NCBI GenBank assembly: GCA_949123685.1
Contig: CASBHZ010000052.1
Span: forward strand, 1 to 20,302
Reading direction: 5' to 3'
Length of the DNA stretch: 20,302 nucleotides
Origin: an uncultured Bacteroidales bacterium
Lineage (GTDB): Bacteria > Bacteroidota > Bacteroidia > Bacteroidales > Muribaculaceae
Shown here: positions 14,935 to 20,302 of the stretch, piece after piece
Numbering within the stretch: the stretch's first letter is position 1
Layout: each line of letters starts with the position of its first letter
The notes under the pieces: model-generated
Told to the model about the DNA's origin: nothing
The model's database searches: none
What the model saw: the letters and a program-made list of their open reading frames with translations, nothing else
Position numbers and translations under genes: made by a program

Positions 14935-15558
14935 ATGAAAGTATACACGGAGATTATCGGGAACATGAATAAGGATCCCGAATGGAATAAAAAGCTACAG
15001 GGAGCTGATGTGGATTATATATTTCTTGATCAATGGACAGCCCAGAAAAGCCGCTTCCTCGGCAAGGGTAGCAGTGGAGAGGAATATCCTATAGCTTTGA
15101 AAAGGCACACACAGGTAGTTGATGGTGATATTATAGAATTTAATCCTGAAGATAATAAGGCTGCAGTCCTGCGGATCGAGTTGAGTCCGGTTTTTGTGAT
15201 TGACCTGGGTTCTCTTGCAGATAAGGATCCCGACACGATTATCCGCCGTTCCGTGGAGCTTGGACACGCGATAGGAAACCAGCATTGGCCGGCAGTGGTT
15301 AAGGGAACTAAGGTCTATGTTCCATTGACCGTTGACAAGAAAGTCATGCTGAGCGTGATGGAGACACATAATCTTGAGGGAATAACCTATGACTTTCAGA
15401 AAGGGTTGGAAATAATCCCTTATCTGGCTCCTCATGAGATCCGTAGGCTTTTTGGCGGTGTAGGACATGACAGCCACGGATTGAGTGACCATCATCACCA
15501 TCATTCGGTACATTTACATTTCGATGAAAATGGAATAGCTCATGAACACTCACACTGA
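14935..15558 (+). CDS. ureE: urease accessory protein UreE, nickel metallochaperone with His-rich tail
   Basis: UreE binds Ni2+ and hands it to UreG for insertion into the urease active site. The 207 residues comprise the N-terminal peptide-binding-like domain (1 to about 80), the metal-binding domain with GHAIGNQHWP (H111, H117) around 110-119, and a histidine-rich tail. The tail (residues 178-207) has 12 His in 30 residues, including HHHHH at 186-190 and a final HEHSH; such tails store or buffer nickel in some UreE proteins (Klebsiella type) and are missing in others. The gene follows a hairpin and regulatory-looking spacer, and its last 17 bp overlap the start of ureF in another frame. Confidence 0.95.
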   Translation: MKVYTEIIGNMNKDPEWNKKLQGADVDYIFLDQWTAQKSRFLGKGSSGEEYPIALKRHTQVVDGDIIEFNPEDNKAAVLRIELSPVFVIDLGSLADKDPDTIIRRSVELGHAIGNQHWPAVVKGTKVYVPLTVDKKVMLSVMETHNLEGITYDFQKGLEIIPYLAPHEIRRLFGGVGHDSHGLSDHHHHHSVHLHFDENGIAHEHSH

Positions 15559-16249
15559 CCCTGACATGATCGCGATTTCGCGACTGTTACAATTCACGGA
15601 TTCCACGTTTCCTGTGGGCACGTTCTCTTTTTCAAACGGGCTTGAGACAGCATCGTTCGAGCAAATGGTGCATGACGCGTCTTCCTTGCATGCCTTTGCG
15701 GCATCGCAGGCATTGCAGGCTGCATATAGCGACGGTGTAGCGGCACTTCATGCCCATAGAGCTTTCCTGCGCGGGGATTATAATGGAATTGTGGATGCAG
15801 ATCGTATGCTTATCATGTTCAAGATGAATGATGAAGCGCGACAGATGCTTAAACGCATGGGTAAGAAGTTTGCAGAACTCGCTGCTAAACTTTTTAAAGG
15901 AAACGAAATAATAAACCGTTGGCTCGACGATATAAAGTCAGAGTCGGTTCCCGGAACATTTCCCGTGGCTCAAGGAATTGCGTATGCTGCTGCGGGTGTT
16001 GACGAGAAAATGCTATTCAGTGCCCATCAGTACGGCGTGATAAATATGGTGCTTTCGGCTGCTTTGCGTTGTGTAAAGGTGTCACATTACGAAACACAGA
16101 AAATTCTTTTTGATCTTTCGGAGAATGTGGATAAACTTTATGACGAAGCTTCGGAGATGGAACTGAAGGATATGAATGCATTCTTTCCGGAACTTGACAT
16201 TCTTGCCTCTCTCCATGAAAAAGGAAATATGCGTATGTTTATGAATTAA
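15542..16249 (+). CDS. ureF: urease accessory protein UreF
   Basis: UreF is the all-helical accessory protein that, with UreD and UreG, forms the complex that activates apo-urease; it controls GTP-dependent nickel transfer. The 235 residues show the family opening LLQFTDSTFPVGTFSFSNGLE (about 15-35 in this frame) and the later FPVAQGIAYAAAG and VSAALRCVKVSH-like helices (LSAALRCVKVSHYETQ). The ATG at 15542 lies inside the codons of the UreE His tail, a 17-bp overlap. A second ATG at 15566, 7 bp after the ureE stop, removes the eight residues MNTHTDPD and would also fit the family. Either way the gene is tightly coupled to ureE. Confidence 0.93.
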   Translation: MNTHTDPDMIAISRLLQFTDSTFPVGTFSFSNGLETASFEQMVHDASSLHAFAASQALQAAYSDGVAALHAHRAFLRGDYNGIVDADRMLIMFKMNDEARQMLKRMGKKFAELAAKLFKGNEIINRWLDDIKSESVPGTFPVAQGIAYAAAGVDEKMLFSAHQYGVINMVLSAALRCVKVSHYETQKILFDLSENVDKLYDEASEMELKDMNAFFPELDILASLHEKGNMRMFMN

Positions 16250-16276
16250 ACAACTTCTAAATTGAAATATAATATT

Positions 16277-16903
16277 ATGTCACAGACTTGTAGAATAGGA
16301 ATAGGTGGACCTGTAGGCTCCGGCAAGACAGCCTTGATCGAGGCAATAACTCCACGTCTTCTTGAACTTGGACAGAAGGTGCTGATCATTACTAATGATA
16401 TAGTTACAACTGAAGATGCCAAGCATGTGCGCAAGACATTAAAAGGTATTCTTCATGAAGATAAGATAATTGGCGTTGAGACAGGTGCCTGCCCGCATAC
16501 TGCGGTGCGTGAAGATCCGTCTATGAACATAGCGGCTGTTGAAGAGATGGAGGAAAAATTTCCTGAAACCGATATAGTCCTGATAGAATCGGGAGGTGAT
16601 AACCTTACTTTGACCTTCAGCCCGGCTCTTGTGGATTTCTTTATCTATGTTATTGATGTTGCCGCCGGCGACAAGATCCCGCGTAAGGATGGTCCCGGGA
16701 TATCGCAAAGTGATATTCTTGTTATCAACAAGACAGACCTTGCTCCTTATGTTAATGCGTCTCTTGAAGTTATGGATCACGATTCCAAACTCATGCGTCC
16801 CGGTAAACCTTTTGTTTTCACTAACTGCATGACGGGGGAAGGCATAGACGAACTTGTGGATCTTATATTCAAGATGGCTCTTTTTGATAAGAAGGAGGGC
16901 TGA
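16277..16903 (+). CDS. ureG: urease accessory GTPase UreG
   Basis: UreG is a SIMIBI-class GTPase that carries nickel and drives its delivery to urease through GTP hydrolysis. From ATG 16277 it has 208 residues, the normal size. Seen motifs are the P-loop GPVGSGKT (11-18), [12 protein letters not shown] with the switch I/Walker B region, the metal-binding C72-P73-H74 in [21 protein letters not shown] (105-111), and the guanine-specificity motif NKTD (151-154). A TTG at 16262 could extend the frame by five residues, but the ATG fits the family ([18 protein letters not shown]). It starts 27 bp after ureF and is followed by a 62-bp gap with a small hairpin before ureD. Confidence 0.97.
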   Translation: MSQTCRIGIGGPVGSGKTALIEAITPRLLELGQKVLIITNDIVTTEDAKHVRKTLKGILHEDKIIGVETGACPHTAVREDPSMNIAAVEEMEEKFPETDIVLIESGGDNLTLTFSPALVDFFIYVIDVAAGDKIPRKDGPGISQSDILVINKTDLAPYVNASLEVMDHDSKLMRPGKPFVFTNCMTGEGIDELVDLIFKMALFDKKEG

Positions 16904-16910
16904 TATGGAG

Positions 16911-16931
16911 CTGGCAACGTTGAGTTGCCGG
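16911..16931 (+). repeat. small hairpin between ureG and ureD
   Basis: CTGGCAAC and GTTGCCGG pair over 8 bp (one G-T wobble) around GTTGA, 7 bp after the ureG stop. The next bases are TTGTTTGC, not a clean T-tract, so it may modulate ureD expression or RNA stability rather than terminate. Confidence 0.45.
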
Positions 16932-16965
16932 TTGTTTGCATACATCATTTAATTAAGAATTATTT

Positions 16966-17922
16966 ATGGTTAAGGGTGATAGATTCAGAACCTCCTCGGT
17001 GCCCGATGTTGATTTTTCTTCAGCACGGGAGATGCGGCAATATCTTAGGGAGCCGGAGCAGATGTATGTGGGCGCTCCCGGTAAACATGGCTATTTGCGT
17101 CTCGGTTTCGAATTGGACTCGGATGGCAAAAGCATATTGAGGGAGATTGACCGCCGTGTGCCCCTTATAGCACAGCAAGAGTTGTATTTCGATGAAGAAA
17201 TGCCGCAGATGCCTTGCCTTTATATCCTGTCGTCCGGTGGTCCGAATGTTGACGGAGACCGTTATCAACAGGACATAACAGTCAGAAAGAATGCATTTGC
17301 CTGGATTTCGACCGGAGCTGCAACCAAGCTTGCGGAAATGCGATATAATTATTCCGGCATGGTGCAGAACATCGTGCTTGAAGAGGGGGCATATCTTGAA
17401 TTTATGCCCGAACCGATATATCCATGCCGTCACTCACGTTTCATTTCGGATACCCGCATATGTGTGGATTCTTCTGCCACATTGTTTTATTCGGAGATAT
17501 ACATGGGGGGACGGAAATACTATAAGGATGGGGAATTGTTCGAATACGATATCCTTTCTGTCTGTAGCCATGGCGAACGACCCGACGGCGAGCAATTGTT
17601 CCGGGAAAAATTTGTGATAGATCCTAATGTCATTCCAGTAAGGCAGTTGGGAATTATGGGTGATTTTGATGTTTTTGCCAACGTGATAGTGATGACGCCA
17701 AAGGAACATGCCGACAAGATCTATGAAGCCATAGATGTGTTTATCGATAGCGATAAAAAAATAGCATGTGGCATAACCCATCTTCCCAATGATGCGGGAT
17801 TGCTTTTCAAGGTTCTCGGCATGGAGCCGGGCCCTGTAAAAAAGACTGTACGCGATTTTTGTTCTAAAGTCCGTATGGAAGTAAAAGGGCATCCTGTCCC
17901 TCCCGAATTTCCATGGCGTTAA
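16966..17922 (+). CDS. ureD: urease accessory protein UreD (UreH)
   Basis: UreD is the beta-helical accessory protein that contacts apo-urease and channels nickel from UreG through UreF. The 318 residues are in the upper range of the family. Recognisable features are LYILSSGGPNVDGDRYQQDI (about 85-104, the usual GG-x-x-x-GD core), AWISTGAATKLAEM (about 111-124), EYLEFMPEPIYPCRHSRF-like (YLEFMPEPIYPCRHSRF, about 143-159) and a C-terminal GLLFKVLGMEPGPVKK segment. Some urease operons place ureD first; here it is last, giving the order ABCEFGD. A terminator follows 16 bp after the stop, ending the urease locus. Confidence 0.94.
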   Translation: MVKGDRFRTSSVPDVDFSSAREMRQYLREPEQMYVGAPGKHGYLRLGFELDSDGKSILREIDRRVPLIAQQELYFDEEMPQMPCLYILSSGGPNVDGDRYQQDITVRKNAFAWISTGAATKLAEMRYNYSGMVQNIVLEEGAYLEFMPEPIYPCRHSRFISDTRICVDSSATLFYSEIYMGGRKYYKDGELFEYDILSVCSHGERPDGEQLFREKFVIDPNVIPVRQLGIMGDFDVFANVIVMTPKEHADKIYEAIDVFIDSDKKIACGITHLPNDAGLLFKVLGMEPGPVKKTVRDFCSKVRMEVKGHPVPPEFPWR

Positions 17923-17938
17923 TCTTTTGCAATCAAAT

Positions 17939-17972
17939 GCCCCATATGAAACAATCATATGGGGCTATTTTT
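17939..17972 (+). terminator. intrinsic terminator of the urease locus
   Basis: GCCCCATATGA (17939-17949) pairs perfectly with TCATATGGGGC (17955-17965) around an AACAA loop and is followed by TATTTTTG. It lies 16 bp after the ureD stop. Confidence 0.92.
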
Positions 17973-17975
17973 GTC

Positions 17976-18131
17976 ATGTCGTACTTAATTATTGAAAATT
18001 ATAAAACACAAGGGGTGTGTATCGTCTCGGAAACTGAAGTAATGATGACTCCGGCTTCTAAACTTGATTATGAAACGCTAAATAGTGTTAAATATTTAGA
18101 TAAGGAAGATTTTTTGAATATCAATAGTTAA
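17976..18131 (+). CDS. possible small ORF of 51 residues, unknown
   Basis: An ATG at 17976 opens 51 codons (MSYLIIENYKTQGVCIVSET to a stop at 18129-18131). It starts directly after the urease terminator hairpin and has no visible promoter or recognised domain. The frame stays open further upstream into ureD. It may be a chance ORF or the remnant of a longer gene; I include it because it fills most of the 234-bp gap (17923-18155). Confidence 0.25.
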   Translation: MSYLIIENYKTQGVCIVSETEVMMTPASKLDYETLNSVKYLDKEDFLNINS

Positions 18132-18140
18132 AAATACCAT

Positions 18141-18148
18141 TATATTTG
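18141..18148 (+). promoter_or_regulatory. Bacteroidota -7 box next to the start codon
   Basis: TATATTTG followed by CATCATT matches TAnnTTTG and ends 7 bp before the ATG at 18156. A TTTTTG at 18111-18116 could be the -33 element, although the 24-bp gap is a little longer than usual. The mRNA would begin at or near the ATG at 18156, or have a leader of about 28 nt if translation starts at 18183. Confidence 0.55.
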
Positions 18149-18155
18149 CATCATT

Positions 18156-19376
18156 ATGTTTACAGGGTCTCGAAGGTTAACAATGTTGTTTGTCGGTATA
18201 TTTTTAACCGGTGTTTTCATGGCATATTCGAAAGGTGCCATAATAGTTGATGCCGATACGGGGATACCTTTGCCTAAGGCTTCGGTATTTGACAGGAAAG
18301 GTAACCTTGTGGGAGTCTGTTCCGATGATGGGAAAATGCCATATGTGCATTCTTCTTCATATCCTTTGACTGTCAGGTATATGGGTTATGCAACTATTAC
18401 GATAGATAAACCGACCTATGGCAATATCTTACTTCACCACGAGACTTATGAACTTCCGGAAATGACGGTTAATTCCAAGGATCATCAGGTTTTGCATATC
18501 TTGGGATATGTCAGGGAATATTCGACGCTTTCCACTTATTCTGATACGGTGCTTCTTTTTCGTGAAAAAACGGTTGATTTTATGCTCCCTACTAAAAAAG
18601 TTAAAAATTACAGGGGTTGGTCATTACCGCGTATTCTCGCCTCGAGATCATACTATCACCTTACTAATTCCGAAGGCCTTGACAGCGTGAGCAATCATTT
18701 TAACGAGCATTTCTCTTGGTCAGACTGGGTGGGAATATGTAAGAGTGCTTATGTTCCTCCGGTGGTGAGGGATGACAGTATAGCGACTTATACCGTATAT
18801 GGAAAATATAGCCCGTCGATGGTGTGGAGAAGGACCGGAGACAATATTAATCTGGATATTGACGTGCTCGCCGATAAAGAGAATCAAAAATGGGTGCCTG
18901 AACTTTCCGAATTTCTTCATAATAAGGTTGATTGTAATAGGCTTACGTTAAAATATATCTTCTCGGGAGTTGACAGTCATGAAATATTGCCGGATAACAT
19001 ATCCGGTATGTCTTTCAATATTGAATCGAATGGAAGGAGACGTAATCTAAGACGAAGCTTGCGCACGGAAGATCCTATTTATGTTAATACATATGCTGAG
19101 CTTTATATTACTGATCGGGAATATATGACTGTTTCAAATGCATATAAATGGGAGAAGAAACCTCCGGTGGCAGATGAGATAGGCATTAACCCTCCTGCCG
19201 ATGCTCCGGAATTGCAACATGCAATACTTGAGCTTGTGGAAAGGGTGGAGAATTTTGATTATGACACTCCCCGTTTGGATAAGCAACCGGACAGGAGGCT
19301 TGGCACGCCGAGTAAGTTCGCAACCGACAAGCCTGACGGATTGTTTAAACGCCTGCTAAAAGTATTTAAACATTAG
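18156..19376 (+). CDS. secreted carboxypeptidase-regulatory-like domain protein
   Basis: This encodes 406 residues. Residues 1 to about 25 are a signal peptide (LFVGIFLTGVFMAYS core); an in-frame ATG at 18183 would give a shorter, equally good signal. Residues about 25-105 look like the carboxypeptidase-regulatory/CarbopepD_reg_2 beta-sandwich seen in many Bacteroidota surface proteins: GAIIVDADTGIPLPKASVFD, then YPLTVRYMGYATI, then an ELPEMTVN end. The remaining 300 residues are not recognised; they contain no TonB-dependent barrel signature, so this is not a SusC-type receptor. The C-terminus is basic (LFKRLLKVFKH). The protein is probably periplasmic or surface-associated with unknown function. 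It stands alone, with its own promoter and 132 bp before the catalase gene. Confidence 0.75.
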   Translation: MFTGSRRLTMLFVGIFLTGVFMAYSKGAIIVDADTGIPLPKASVFDRKGNLVGVCSDDGKMPYVHSSSYPLTVRYMGYATITIDKPTYGNILLHHETYELPEMTVNSKDHQVLHILGYVREYSTLSTYSDTVLLFREKTVDFMLPTKKVKNYRGWSLPRILASRSYYHLTNSEGLDSVSNHFNEHFSWSDWVGICKSAYVPPVVRDDSIATYTVYGKYSPSMVWRRTGDNINLDIDVLADKENQKWVPELSEFLHNKVDCNRLTLKYIFSGVDSHEILPDNISGMSFNIESNGRRRNLRRSLRTEDPIYVNTYAELYITDREYMTVSNAYKWEKKPPVADEIGINPPADAPELQHAILELVERVENFDYDTPRLDKQPDRRLGTPSKFATDKPDGLFKRLLKVFKH

Positions 19377-19508
19377 TCGCTTATGTCCTGACCTAAACAG
19401 CCGTTTCTAAGTGGTAGAAAAATCAGAGTATTGGGATGTTGGTTCTGTGGCGCTATGAACAAACTATTGTCCATGGCGTTTTAGATACAGAATCATTTAA
19501 TTGTCAAT

Positions 19509-20248
19509 ATGGATAAACAAAGACTTACCGCAGAAAACGGCAGGCCCATTGCCGATAATCAAAACATTCAGACAGCTGGTCTAAGGGGCCCTGTCTTACT
19601 TCAGGATCCTTGGTATACAGAAAAGATTGCACACTTTGACAGGGAGGTGATACCGGAGAGGCGTATGCATGCGAAAGGATCAGGGGCATTTGGCACTTTT
19701 ACTGTTACAAACGATATTACTGAGTTCACACGTGCATCTATCTTTTCCGAGATTGGTAAGAAGACGGAATGTCTTGTTCGGTTTTCTACCGTGGCTGGAG
19801 AGAGGGGCGCGGCGGATGCCGAGCGCGACATCAGGGGATTTGCCATTAAGTTTTATACGGATGAAGGAAACTGGGACCTGGTCGGGAATAATACTCCGGT
19901 CTTTTTCTTGAGGGATCCGTTAAAGTTTCCTGATCTTAACCATGCTATTAAGCGGGATCCCAGAACAGGCATGCGTAGCGCTACAAGTAATTGGGATTTC
20001 TGGACACTTATTCCGGAGGCGCTCCATCAGGTTACCATAACCATGTCTCCAAGAGGAATACCGTCATCGTTCCGTCATATGCATGGTTTTGGAAGTCATA
20101 CTTACAGTTTCTATGACAAGGATAACAGGCGTATATGGGTGAAATTTCATCTGAGGACTTTACAAGGAATCAAGAACCTTACTGATGAGGAGGCGGAGAA
20201 GGTGATTGCAAAAGATAGGGAATCTAACCAGCGTGATCTTTTTGAGGC
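19509..20248 (+). CDS. katA: haem catalase, N-terminal half (cut by contig end)
   Basis: This is a monofunctional haem catalase that disproportionates hydrogen peroxide. Only 246 complete codons remain of about 480-500 expected for the small-subunit clade; the rest is lost where the adapter begins at 20249. Conserved parts present are [20 protein letters not shown] (26-45), the distal haem histidine H54 in [32 protein letters not shown] (91-110), distal Asn127 in [14 protein letters not shown], and [15 protein letters not shown] (186-200). The last readable residues are [10 protein letters not shown]. The proximal haem tyrosine is beyond the break. The upstream 132 bp holds CTAT repeated with a 7-bp gap (19453-19467), a weak hint of redox regulation. 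Confidence 0.94.
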
Positions 20249-20302
20249 AGATCGGAAGAGCACACGTCTGAACTCCAGTCACGGGATAGTATCTCGTATG
20301 CC
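20249..20302. other. Illumina TruSeq index adapter (artefact)
   Basis: The sequence from 20249 (AGATCGGAAGAGCACACGTC and onward) to CCAGTCAC is the TruSeq index adapter. An 8-base index (GGGATAGT) and the P7 start ATCTCGTATGCC follow. The left-end index reads GCGATAGT in this orientation, one base different. This is read-through into the adapter, not genome. Confidence 0.98.

Noticed and set aside
16904..16952. Tiny ORF (MELATLSCRLF...) between ureG and ureD
   Set aside because: Only 15 codons, overlapping a hairpin, with no similarity to known peptides.
1..20302. Inverted terminal repeats suggesting a linear plasmid or phage
   Set aside because: The shared ends are exactly Illumina adapter plus index; the genes inside are ordinary chromosomal ones.

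Overview
The window looks like a contig from a gut-type Bacteroidota bacterium, probably of the Bacteroidales and possibly Muribaculaceae. This rests on protein similarity from memory, Bacteroidota-type promoter elements (TAnnTTTG -7 boxes), the near absence of Shine-Dalgarno sequences, a carboxypeptidase-regulatory-like secreted protein and a DUF5106/thioredoxin-type protein; no marker gene fixes the taxon. Both ends are Illumina TruSeq P7/index adapter (1-47 and 20249-20302), so only 48-20248 is biological sequence, and the truA and catalase genes are cut by the contig ends.

The left half (48-10372) is entirely minus strand. Read in transcription order from the right it holds: a secreted protein with twelve near-identical-length leucine-rich repeats; a strong intrinsic terminator; a compact promoter driving a BadF-type sugar kinase and a secreted GDSL/SGNH esterase; an exported thioredoxin-like protein with a CDDC site; DoxX and mnmA overlapping by 4 bp; a bifunctional nuclease with a UvrB/UvrC motif; and then the run argR - argC-like - ssb - speA - truA. 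In that run the ArgC homologue has lost its catalytic cysteine and other active-site motifs, the ArgR has a changed arginine-binding motif, and the SSB has no acidic tail. The cluster therefore looks like a remodelled arginine locus next to arginine decarboxylase rather than a working biosynthetic one.

An AT-rich 369-bp divergent spacer (10373-10741) separates this from the plus-strand right half. That begins with a small one-helix membrane protein coupled to a flippase-like (UPF0104-type) membrane protein. It is followed by a complete urease locus, ureA-ureB-ureC-ureE-ureF-ureG-ureD (12116-17922). All nickel ligands and catalytic residues of UreC are present, UreE has a histidine-rich tail, and UreG has its P-loop and CPH motif. 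A strong hairpin and a 134-bp repeat-rich spacer divide the structural genes (ABC) from the accessory genes (EFGD), and a second terminator closes the locus. No urea or nickel transporter is in the window.

The right end has a possible tiny ORF, a secreted carboxypeptidase-regulatory-like protein that may have a leaderless mRNA, and the N-terminal half of a haem catalase. I see no RNA genes, insertion sequences, CRISPR arrays or prophage genes.
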